Assembly: GCA_036250225.1 (NCBI GenBank)
Contig: JAPZLL010000010.1
Span: forward strand, 806,001-870,000
Direction: 5' to 3'
DNA: 64,000 nt
Origin: Cercophora sp. LCS_1
Taxonomy: Eukaryota > Ascomycota > Sordariomycetes > Sordariales > Lasiosphaeriaceae
In this document: positions 55,633-64,000 of the stretch, piece by piece
How positions within the stretch are numbered: the stretch's first letter is position 1
Layout of the letters: each line of letters opens with the position of its first letter
Made by a program: the position numbers and the translations under genes
Notes under the pieces: model-generated
Database searches by the model: none
The model's input: the letters and a program-made list of their open reading frames with translations, nothing else
What the model was told of the DNA's origin: nothing

Positions 55633-55868
55633 TGGGCGCAAGTTAAAGGGGGACGTCTGGGACTGATGGGCAAGTTTCAGGCGACGACATTGGGAATTAC
55701 CCCCTGGCATACTCTGTGAATTGCACAATAGAACCTGCTTTGTCAGTTCTAGCGCTGGCTGGATCGCTGATCGTTCCCTTGAATAACCCATGTGTCCCTC
55801 TAAAACTGCCCTTGGTGGTTGATCTCACAAGCTTGCAGGCACGTTTGCCACCAGCCTGTCGATGGAGA

Positions 55869-57230
55869 TCAAGACCATATTATACTCGGAAAGCAATCAT
55901 ACATTGTTGCTCTCACCAAACCAAAGGCGTCATCCATCCATGCTCTCCGTTCAGGGGTCTTGGTGTCCAAATCGCGCATGATAGCCTCCTTGTCCTCACT
56001 GGACAGGTATCCCTCAGGGCCCACTCGCTGCCTGACCAACTTTCGTAGTTCCCAAACTTCACCCACTATTTTCTTCTCTACCTCGGTAGCCGGGCGTAGG
56101 GATCGAAAGAGGGAGGGGTCGTCGTATGCAGAGTGTATCGCGCGACACAAGGATCCGAGGGGAGCGCCGACGAGACATTCTACGCGCATGTATCCGTGCT
56201 CTCCCCTAAGCTCCTCCCACCGCGGGCCAAAGATGAGGCGCAAGTTGTCCGGGGTATCTCTACCGGTGATGATGAGGCGGTACAGGGGTAGGCTGAAGGG
56301 ACTATTAGCCGCGGCGTTCCACGTTTGGGAAGAGAGAGTGACCTACTTCATCGTGCGAGCTCTGGGGTGGATCAGAGGCAGAATGATTGATTGGTCAAGA
56401 CGGACTAACTGCAGCAAGACCCTTGCATGCGGGTCGGCGAATGCCCTGGCCCAATAGTAATCGTAAGGACTGAGATTTGAAGCGCTGGCAGAGACGTCGG
56501 CAGAGGCGCCGGCAGAGGCGCTAGCAGAGGCGTCGGCAGGGGCGTTGGCAGAGGCGTCGGCAGGGGCGCTGGTAGAGGCGCCGGCAGAGGTGCTGGCAGG
56601 GGCCGAGCATATGGGCTTGTGACGCTTCCAATGGCTCTTCTGGCACTCACTCGAATGGTACGAAGCCTTGCCGCATCTTGCGCATCTCATCAGGGGCATG
56701 AAGAAACAGTCTTGGCCCATGCCGCAGCCATGGCACTTTGTTGTGTCGCCTGGCTCGACGGCTGCAGGTCTGCGGTCCACCGGCGGCGACAAAAAGTCCA
56801 TCAAGTCCTCTCGAGCGTCTTCTAAGGCTGCCCGCTCGGCGGCAGAGCAGACACCGACCTTGCAAAGCTCGGCCCTGATGCCGTTGTCCCTGAGCCTCTC
56901 TTCGACAGCCCGTGCCGTGTCGGCATCCAAGGTGGACCAGGACCACGGCACGAAAAGAGGCGAACGCCGGTTGCCGCCCTTGTCTGTAAAGGCATCGAGG
57001 AGGTACCCAACGGCCGTTTCGGCTTTGTGGAATGCTGATGCGTGTGGGGGGAAAAGTCCTTTTCCGGGTGACCTCCTGCTGCCGCTCTCCGGGTTGACGA
57101 CAAACTGGAAATCGAGAGGGGGATTGAGCTCGGCATGGCAACTGCCAAAAACCCAATGGTTGGATTTGCGAGTGATGGGTGTCTTCTTCGGCCTGGGGAG
57201 AGCGTTGAACAACCGAACTTGTTCTTCCAT
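55869..57230 (-). CDS. MYND zinc-finger protein
   Basis: Two exons in transcription order, 57230-56347 and 56292-55869, with a 54 nt intron (gtaggt..cttcag); 435 aa. MYND finger from Cys166 to Cys208: CHGCGMGQDC, RCARCGKASYHSSECQKSHW, KRHKPIC. The finger normally binds Pro-rich peptides. Just after it lies an Ala/Ser repeat tract encoded by a 12 bp minisatellite. The spliced C-terminus (LRLIFGPRWEELRGEHG) reads as conserved. The frame is open upstream to 57569, so a start there (548 aa) is possible; 57230 (MEEQVRLFNAL) is chosen because the conserved-looking part starts there. Confidence 0.82.
56480..56602. repeat. 12 bp coding minisatellite
   Basis: About ten imperfect copies of a 12 bp unit (ggcagaggcgtc and variants). 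It encodes the Ala/Ser/Asp repeat right after the MYND finger on the minus strand. Unit length keeps frame, so copy number can vary without breaking the gene. Confidence 0.85.
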
Positions 57231-57773
57231 GACTGGCGATTGTAGAGATGCTGGCGGTCGTTTTAGATGGCTGTGGAGAGGAGGATGCACTTGAGCTCCA
57301 GGGAGGGAGGGGAAACACTCCAAGTGGATCATCGCCAGGGTCGCACCTGCACCAACGTGGACGGCTTCGCTTGGCCACAGGAGGGGAGTTCCTTCCTTGA
57401 CATGAAATAGCCCTTCGCAATTACCGGCGCGCGTGTTATTTCGCCAGGGACTTGCTGGACAAATGGAGGGCAGTTGCTCCTTCACCCGTTTCTTCCGCTC
57501 CGAGTTCTTTGTCACGACATGTCCATGCAAGCGGCCGAAATGCGATGCTATCTGCCTTGGAGTTCCCAACTACCTAGCTACCTATGTTAGGTAAGTATCA
57601 AGGTTGAGAACATGCCTCTAGCTCATGTGCTAGAGAAAAGCGTCAATCCGCGGACGGACGTCTCGGATAAAGTACAAAGCATAATGCACAACTCCACCTC
57701 GCTGAGCCCCCGAATGGTGACAGCTCTCCCCCTGCTTCCACAGAACCCATCGACCAAGTCAAGTGATCAGGAC
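57231..57773. other. Upstream region of the MYND gene
   Basis: Open in frame to 57569 for the MYND gene, but the extension does not look coding. A short direct repeat, ctagctaccta, is near 57572. Nothing else. Confidence 0.5.
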
Positions 57774-59579
57774 CTACTCCCAGGTCTCAAGCGGATTCTC
57801 GTGTGCCATTGAGCCCGACACGTACTCCTCGGCCTCCTTCCAGAACATCATGTCTTCCTCGTTCTCCTCATCCGAGTCGTACTCATCCTCGTTGTCATCG
57901 TCCTCGCCGTCATGACCCTCGCTGTCATTGTTCACGTCGTTCCCCTTCGCATACTCTTCCAAAATCCTGCCGAACGCCACCCTCGAGTCTTCGAACCGAC
58001 CGCCAGTGAGGTACCACAAGTGAACAGCGCATCCGCTCGGCGCCTCCATGACCTTGTTCCTCAAAGCAGCCAACGGACACAACCAGCCGCCCGGGTGGAC
58101 GTGAATGTTGTTGAGGAAGATGTAACGCAATTGAGTCCCGATTGCGCCAGTGAATGCCAGAAGCTCTTGCTCGGTGAACTGTACATCCCTGATGATGAGG
58201 GTTGTGATGTTGCGAAGCTGGACCTTGGCGAACAGGGTTCCAAAGCTGTGATGCATTTCCAGGAAACCGAGGTTGCAGTCGAGACGTACCAGGTTCGGGC
58301 CGGACAAAAGAGCCTGGACGAATTCGTGTACGTAGCCCCGGTCCTCTGGAGAGATGGGATCTCTTGTCACCGGAATCCGAGGGTGGTTGTAGGTGCCCTC
58401 GTCAAGTTCGGCGCTGTCGAGGGACTGGAATGCCTCGCGGAGGGGACCCCATGCAGGAGATCCATCAGCATTGCGCGGGCAGAGCAGGTTGAAGTTGCTT
58501 GCGTCGGGAAACGCCCTGATACAGAACCCGAGGAGCTTGATCATCGTGTCGGTCTCTGTCTCGACCTTGGTTCCGGCTTCTTTCTGCAGCTTGAGTTCAG
58601 CTTCCTTCTGGAGCTTGAGCTTGGTCGCCGCTTCATGTATAGCGATCGGAATCTGCCAGAGTAGCTTGACGGAAAGGAACTCGAGGGTGGCGGGGTCCGG
58701 GCGTTCGCAAGAGGAGATGTGCTCCGAGGAGACCAGGAACTTTCGGAGTCTCGCCCAGTCCGTTGACAGGACTGCCAGAGCCTCCTGAGCGGTCTTTTTG
58801 AAAGGGCAATAACCAGTGCTGTTCGTGGGATGGTAGTCCGTCTTGTCGTTGAACACGATGGCGCCTAATGACGGCAAGCGGGTGACGACCTCGACCACGC
58901 GTGTGACGAAGTTTCCGTTCTCTAGCAGAAGCTTCTGCTCCTTGTGCTTCTCGTAGTACTCCTTGAAACCTTCAGCCAGGATTCCGATGTACATGCCCCA
59001 ATTCGGAGGCGCGAGGTGTTGATGCAGGCCGTTGTTGTCGTTCACCCCATTCCACTGCTGCCATGCGTGCACAATCGTCTGGCCTCTGGTCTTGACTTGG
59101 AAGAGAGGAGCAAGATACTCTGGGCTCGATCCCGTCTTGGCTGCGTAGTCGTCGTAGGCTTCCTCAAGATCTTTCGTGAGGCGAGTCAACTCGCCCAACC
59201 GCAAATCTCTGTAACGGATTGCGTCGTTGGCAATCTCCTTGGGGCGGTACGCGAGAGAAATCTTGACCAGACGGATCCCCTTTGCGATGTCGGGGTTCTT
59301 GGTGAGTTCTTCAAATCGACGAATCGATTCGAGACTGATGGCGACACTGATGGCAGGAAGGAGGTGCGGCGACGCGAACTTGGCAAACGTACGACACACG
59401 AGACGACTGTTCTTGATGGCCTCGAGCTTCTCGTTGTTGGGCTCGGGCCCGTAACGCGTATCAACGCCGCCGCGTTCGGTGCAGATGCCTTCATCTTGAA
59501 GGCACGCAAAGATGCCGCGAAGGACATCCAGAGGGAAGCTCAAAATGTTGAGCTTGGCGGTGCCGTGCTGCTCGTTCAT
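57774..59579 (-). CDS. F-box-like protein
   Basis: Single exon, 601 aa from the ATG at 59579 (MNEQHGTAKLNIL). SFPLDVLRGIFACLQDEG and SRLVCRTFAKFASPHLLPAI give the F-box-like pattern at residues 13-70. A long leucine-containing region follows (LRNITTLIIRDVQF, LRYIFLNNIHVHPGGWL) with leucine-rich-repeat flavour, and an acidic C-terminus (DDDNEDEYDSDEENEEDMMF). The frame is open to an ATG at 59813 (679 aa), but the extra residues read as leader sequence and would push the F-box inward. SCF-type substrate adaptor by family; substrate unknown. Confidence 0.83.
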   Translation of the reverse strand: MNEQHGTAKLNILSFPLDVLRGIFACLQDEGICTERGGVDTRYGPEPNNEKLEAIKNSRLVCRTFAKFASPHLLPAISVAISLESIRRFEELTKNPDIAKGIRLVKISLAYRPKEIANDAIRYRDLRLGELTRLTKDLEEAYDDYAAKTGSSPEYLAPLFQVKTRGQTIVHAWQQWNGVNDNNGLHQHLAPPNWGMYIGILAEGFKEYYEKHKEQKLLLENGNFVTRVVEVVTRLPSLGAIVFNDKTDYHPTNSTGYCPFKKTAQEALAVLSTDWARLRKFLVSSEHISSCERPDPATLEFLSVKLLWQIPIAIHEAATKLKLQKEAELKLQKEAGTKVETETDTMIKLLGFCIRAFPDASNFNLLCPRNADGSPAWGPLREAFQSLDSAELDEGTYNHPRIPVTRDPISPEDRGYVHEFVQALLSGPNLVRLDCNLGFLEMHHSFGTLFAKVQLRNITTLIIRDVQFTEQELLAFTGAIGTQLRYIFLNNIHVHPGGWLCPLAALRNKVMEAPSGCAVHLWYLTGGRFEDSRVAFGRILEEYAKGNDVNNDSEGHDGEDDDNEDEYDSDEENEEDMMFWKEAEEYVSGSMAHENPLETWE

Positions 59580-59846
59580 CTTGAGTTGGTTTTGTGGCTT
59601 TACGTGCCACACGACGAGATCTGGGTTGTTTGCGTTGCGGGGTTGAATAAAGTGGGTTGCAGGAAGAGGAAAGTTCTGCAGGCTGTTGCAGGAAAGAAGA
59701 GCTCTTAAATTTGCTGCGGAAAAAAAGAGATCCGCAGTTTTTTGGCGGTTGACTAGGGCGCGGAAAATCGACGCCGCGCCGCTTGTTTCGCCGGTTCTTT
59801 TCCTGTCCGCCATGCGCCAGACTTAGAGAAGCAAAACAGTTCACAA

Positions 59847-61635
59847 TTAGAAGACGGAGAAAACACTGAATGCAAACCCTCCTCCAGATTCCCCGCCCTG
59901 AAATAGCTCCCCTTTCACCACACCATGTACATCTGTTGGTACTCTATTAGCATAAACGCTTCGATGTATGAGACGGTGTGATCACTGACAGGATTCTTCA
60001 ACGAGGTAGTAGTTTGTCCTCGGCTCAACATCGCATTGTCTCAGCAACAAAGGCATCTTCCCTCCGAATGGGATTATAACCACGTCCCCTTCGGCGACCG
60101 AGTCAGGCCCTGCGCCGTATAAGCCATAGTCGGTGATAAAGAACTGGCGCCCAGCATCAGCCAGCCAGTCCTTCGTCAGCTTAGCCACGAACATCTTGCC
60201 CTGCACCAACACGGGGGAAGCCACCATCTCCAACTCTCGAATTACGGGGTCGTCAAAGCTGCCGCCATGGGGGTTCATTGTGTATATGTCGGGGCCTCCA
60301 CCTTCATCACCGGTTCCAAGACACAGCAGTCGTCGGAATTCCTCCTCACGAATCTCAGGACTTGTTCCGTACGGCGTTGGTAGAACCTGGAGAGAGTCTG
60401 TTTTGCCGTCTCGGCACAACTCACGCCACCGTTTCAGACGTTGGCCAACAGGATGACGAGGAATATGGGCTACGGTGCCGAGCACCAACCCGCCAAGGGC
60501 CATGGTTTTGCGGTCGAGATCAAAAGCAACCTGTGGCTCCGATCCCCTCCTGCTCGATACAACCGCCGACGATCCTCGCCCCCACGCAAAAAGAGGTTCC
60601 GTCGCTCCGAGACAAGCTGATGAGTCCAGTTAGGAGCCCAGGACAGGACCGCCATGTTCAACAGACACACCGTATTAGCTCGCGTTGTCGTATCAGGGTG
60701 AGCCTTAGAAGGTATCTGAACACGCCCACACGGGTCTCAACATCTTCCACAACGTCCCAGAGTACATGGCGCGGTAGAGCCATGGCTGGTGCTGCACCGA
60801 CACTTACCAGTAGACTCCGCACGGTGTCAAGCTCGTCTTCGCCATTCTCTGCCATGTCTTTTGCCCAAAACCCCAGTCTCTCGTAGTCATCATCGAGAAA
60901 CTTAAATGCTTTCTTAACATGGAGAGGCTCCTATGAAGACGCTTCTTCTCCAAAAGCCAGCCACGGGTACAAACAGTTGATCCAGTCATCCAATATATTT
61001 GTCGGAGTGTCGTCATACCCGCCAGTGACACCCAGCTTCTCAAGCTGGTCCAGCTGGGCCAGCAACCCGGTCATCTCGCTGCGAAATGTGACGGATCTCC
61101 TCTCCGCCGGGTCGAAGTGTTTGCATCCCGAGAGGATATCCAAGCTTCTGCGGGCCGCGATATCGCGTATGACAAGGTCGCAAAGCAAGTCCTCGATGGG
61201 CAGCTCGTAATCGAGCCGCACGTAGTCAGCGTCCGCCATGGAAAGGATGCTGTAGATATGGTCCCGCGGATCGGTGGCCATCCGCCACCGGCTCAAGCCG
61301 AGACATTCCAATAAATCCGACCCCGTGGCTCCAGTTGTTGGCTGACCAGCAAATCTCGTCCTCAAACGCCACAGCGACAATGCGGTCCATTGCGTATTCG
61401 TCTTTGTCAAGCCACTTGCGCGAAGTGTCCCATCGTCGAGGCTCAGGATTTTGAGCTCACATACAATCTCGCTGTCGGGGTCCCAACCACCTGTTGGGAG
61501 GATGCACAGGATGCGGATCTCGGAGCGCAGCGGGTTCAGGGGGGTGTAGTGCTCTGGGCCGAGTGTTGTTGTTGGAGGAGGAGGAGCGGCTTTTGAGAAC
61601 CAGTTGGGGAGTTTGGGGAGTTTGAATGGAGACAT
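59847..61635 (-). pseudogene. HET-like gene remnant lacking its core
   Basis: From 61635 the frame reads a typical HET-protein opening: EHYTPLNPLRSEIRILCILP, then CELKILSLDDGTLR. It then jumps directly to QWTALSLWRLRTRFAGQP and ATDPRDHIYSILSMADADYV. The SYVWG and WVDALCINQ blocks that normally lie between are absent, as if removed by an in-frame deletion. The frame meets a TAG at 60931-60933 and continues in frame (KKAFKFLDDDYERLGFWAKD). Two introns can be proposed: 60677-60611 (weak gtgtct donor, branch ctaac) and 59989-59933 (gtcagt..caacag). They lead to LADAGRQFFITDYG and the usual HET ending YVHGVVKGELF. Dead by the nonsense codon unless read through. Confidence 0.72.
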
Positions 61636-62432
61636 TTATACAAAACCAGTGACACAAATGAAGTGCATCTTGAGGATGCAGCTGGAAACCTTGGATGACA
61701 ACATTTTACAAAGGTATTTTCGGGTGGTTGGGCACCAATACAGCAGCATCCTTGTCACTCTGCCGCGACACTCGGTGGAGAAAGGAGGGGATGTGAGACA
61801 CGGCGGTGCAGTCTGCTTGGCGTAACACGCAGAAGCTATTCCCGCGAAGGAGATCTCTTCCATGGCTTCAATGATGTGGTCGTAGAGACCAGCAAGTATC
61901 TAATCAAGGCACACCTTCTTAAACTCCACACGTGCAGGCGCAAGGGCTGTCATAATCTTAGCCACGACCAAATCAGATTTGGAATCAATATTGTTCTCAA
62001 CTAGGTAGACACTGCTGGTAACACACCAAACAACATCCCCTGAATGCACCATAGCATATTTCCAATCTTTTTGGTGGCAATTGGTTCTCATTTCTCCTAT
62101 CATTGGACCCGTCAAAAATAGGAAATAGTCATCACCCTACCACTTGGCAGGGATGAAGTCTACGTTGGGCTGTGGAATGATCCCCAAACATATGTAGCCC
62201 GTGTCTTACACGAAATCCCGCCATAGTAAAATACTTTTTTTCTTCCCCCGCTTAGCCTTATCCTAACTTCCCGTGAGCATGGTGACTCAATAATCCAGAC
62301 GCTTGTGATATCCGACAACAAAAGACAAAGGATGGGTAGTAATGAGTGTAAGCAAATGATGCAAAGCAACATAGCACCGGGAAATGGGGTTTTCCTCCAA
62401 ACGGAATCGACGTGCATCGCGCCGGCATGTCG
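61636..62432. other. Intergenic, no gene seen
   Basis: About 0.8 kb without a supported gene. Short ORFs on both strands lack protein character. Confidence 0.5.
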
Positions 62433-63635
62433 TCACGCTGGCTCAAACATGTTGTCACCAGTATCGTCGAAGTTCCAGGTACTGTCAATTTCCCCACCAT
62501 TTGGAAATCCAGGATTGTAGGTCCCAGAACTTGTTGTTTCATTGGGGTTGGTCTCATACGTCGTTACTTGCATGCTTTGAAACCCGAGAGCGGTGTTTGG
62601 TGAAGGTTCGAATATCAGGTGTGCCCCGGGCTGCAGCGGCGGTGTCTGGCGAATCGGCATCAGGGCTGTCGGTGGTGCAGTTGATGGTGCCATTTGTGTT
62701 TGTGCTGGAGTTTGTGGTAACAGTGGTGGTGGAGCTCGTCGTCGGAACCGCGGGGGTTGGTCGCTTGGGGAGGTCGTGGAGATGAGAGTTACAAGATCTC
62801 GCACAAAATTGGGATTTGTTGGAATGTTGTGGTGTTGCATCATGCCGGGCAGCGCTTGCTCGACGGTGGTGGAAAGATATCGCACGACCTGAACAACCTG
62901 CGTAAACAAGGGCTCATCGTACGGCGAGGGCGGTCGGTTGTGTGCGTGCAATGGGAACAACTTAGCCCAAAGTTCGTACCACCTATCCTTCGGGGAAAGA
63001 TTAGAGTTTGTCGTAAGAAGTTCGAGTTCTTCGGGGAAATTGAGCCAGTCGATGTCAAGTACGTCGACCGGCTGGCAGCGCGTCGGCATTGAATGTTGGC
63101 GCCAAGCCTCCAAGGTTCTGAACTTTTCGAGGCAGAGACAACAGTAGTATTCAGGACGAACGTGACACCTTTTGATGTGCTGTGTGACGTGGCTGATGGT
63201 GTCCAGCATCTTACCATAGCAAGAATGATGATATCGCTGCGGATCCAACTTAAGAAACGGACAGGCGAAAAATCGTCGTTGGCTAGTTGAAGAGTCTGGG
63301 TCCGCGAAATCTGGTTGGTCGAGGCCGCTTCGGTGGTCACTGTCGCTGTCATTGGGGCCGCCGCCAACAGGTCTGCGGGGTCGTTTTCTGGGGCCCGGGT
63401 AGCTGCCGCCCGCATTCCCCTGTCCTTGCGCCTTCGGCCGCCCTCCGGACTGCGCCTTCCTCTTTCCTGGCCCAGCGTTTTCATCAAAGGCGGACGGATT
63501 GGCTGAGCCTGAAGGATTTCCAGTTGGGCGGCGGGGGCAATTGTTCCCCACAGGGTTGTATCGCTGCTTGATTCCAACCCGCCGGCTTCCATTTGCATTC
63601 AATTGGTAGCCTCTCTTGACGAGCCTCAGGGGCAT
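62433..63635 (-). CDS. Fungal C2H2-related zinc-finger protein
   Basis: Single exon, 400 aa. A basic, Gly/Pro-rich N-terminus with a likely nuclear signal (RKRPRRP) precedes a finger region at about 125-186: FACPFLKLDPQRYHHSC, HVTQHIKRCH, YYCCLCLEKFRTLEAWRQHS. This is the ACPF.K.DP..Y...C variant of zinc finger common in Sordariomycete and Eurotiomycete proteins, often next to the same acidic/polar C-terminal half. The C-terminal half is Pro/Thr-rich and disordered-looking. Probably nuclear; targets unknown. Confidence 0.82.
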   Translation of the reverse strand: MPLRLVKRGYQLNANGSRRVGIKQRYNPVGNNCPRRPTGNPSGSANPSAFDENAGPGKRKAQSGGRPKAQGQGNAGGSYPGPRKRPRRPVGGGPNDSDSDHRSGLDQPDFADPDSSTSQRRFFACPFLKLDPQRYHHSCYGKMLDTISHVTQHIKRCHVRPEYYCCLCLEKFRTLEAWRQHSMPTRCQPVDVLDIDWLNFPEELELLTTNSNLSPKDRWYELWAKLFPLHAHNRPPSPYDEPLFTQVVQVVRYLSTTVEQALPGMMQHHNIPTNPNFVRDLVTLISTTSPSDQPPRFRRRAPPPLLPQTPAQTQMAPSTAPPTALMPIRQTPPLQPGAHLIFEPSPNTALGFQSMQVTTYETNPNETTSSGTYNPGFPNGGEIDSTWNFDDTGDNMFEPA

Positions 63636-64000
63636 GAAGGCCAGCAGAGTGGGATCGATGGGCTGAACAACAACAATTTTGCCTCCATTTGCGCGAACTG
63701 GTTGCCGGTATGGTGGGGTGTCCGAAAATGTAGTCCCTGGGCCCGCGTCAGCCAGACCGGTTCTCTCAGTGCAAAGCGCACGCTAGTTGTGAGTGAGCAC
63801 TTGAAATAAACCGTACCATTATTCCCGCGCCCCTCTCTCCCGTCAAGGGGAGGGCCCGATCGGGAGTTCATGCCTTTCTCAGCATTTTCGACCGCAAGAG
63901 CGACCACAGCAGCGTCTCGGGATGTGCCGTGTCTTAGCCAGAGAGCAAAACTGAAAAGACAACCAGCAATGGCGCAAAGCACGATACTGAAAGGAGAATT
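63636..64000. other. Upstream of zinc-finger gene, window edge
   Basis: A minus-strand ORF (63626-63982) overlaps the zinc-finger gene's start and has no recognisable features. It is not called. The region probably holds the promoter. Confidence 0.45.

Noticed and set aside
63626..63982. Minus-strand ORF at the window edge
   Set aside because: Overlaps the zinc-finger gene start and has no recognisable domain.
1..64000. CRISPR arrays, rRNA genes, integrated virus or intact transposon
   Set aside because: No regular spaced repeats, no rRNA-like segment, and no transposase, reverse transcriptase or capsid-like frame was seen.

Overview
The window reads as nuclear DNA of a filamentous ascomycete (Pezizomycotina, probably Sordariomycetes). 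Genes are interrupted by short introns of about 48 to 75 nt with GTANGT donors and CTAAC-like branch sites. The repertoire is typical of these fungi: HET-domain proteins, Zn2Cys6 and Clr5 regulators, a DUF3433 membrane protein, a DUF7580-like/subtilisin fusion and small secreted Cys-rich proteins. One tRNA gene (Val, AAC) is present. There is no bacterial signature and no CRISPR. Every spliced model below was assembled by reading donor, branch, acceptor and phase by eye, and none has been tested against RNA or homologues.

Layout. 1-4.6 kb: two diverged copies of a roughly 0.5 kb direct repeat flank a DUF1223 gene, followed by a small secreted Cys-rich protein. 4.6-12.7 kb: an intact HET gene, a PIF1 helicase and an F-box gene. 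12.9-17.6 kb: an MFS transporter and a Zn2Cys6 transcription factor diverge from a shared 678 bp region that carries a dense CGG-triplet cluster. 18.0-19.9 kb: two divergent membrane-protein genes, both apparently broken by frameshifts. 20-22 kb: almost empty. 22.2-24 kb: a secreted protein and a fungal hypothetical. 23.9-30.2 kb: a DUF7580-like/S8 protease and a C2H2-type protein diverge from a 451 bp gap. 30.4-35.1 kb: a hypothetical protein, a small membrane protein and a Clr5 gene. 35.2-43.2 kb: a four-exon DUF3433 protein, a glycoprotein-like membrane protein, the tRNA, an alpha/beta hydrolase and a cis-CaaD-like tautomerase.

From 43.5 to 61.6 kb the window becomes a mix of intact and decayed genes. 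It holds a HET pseudogene with three frameshifts and a nonsense codon in its signature motif, an intact HET gene, an AAA+ ATPase pseudogene with an 11 bp tandem duplication, and a head-to-head truncated pseudogene. These are followed by an intact GMC oxidoreductase, a MYND-finger gene with a minisatellite, an F-box-like gene and a HET-like remnant lacking its core. A zinc-finger protein closes the window.

Together these suggest a fast-evolving accessory region rich in self/non-self recognition and regulatory genes, where several recognition genes have recently been inactivated. I see no clearly novel multi-gene system. The best candidates for follow-up are the divergent protease/zinc-finger pair, the decaying HET/AAA block, and the hypothetical gene whose stop codon is followed in frame by a membrane helix.
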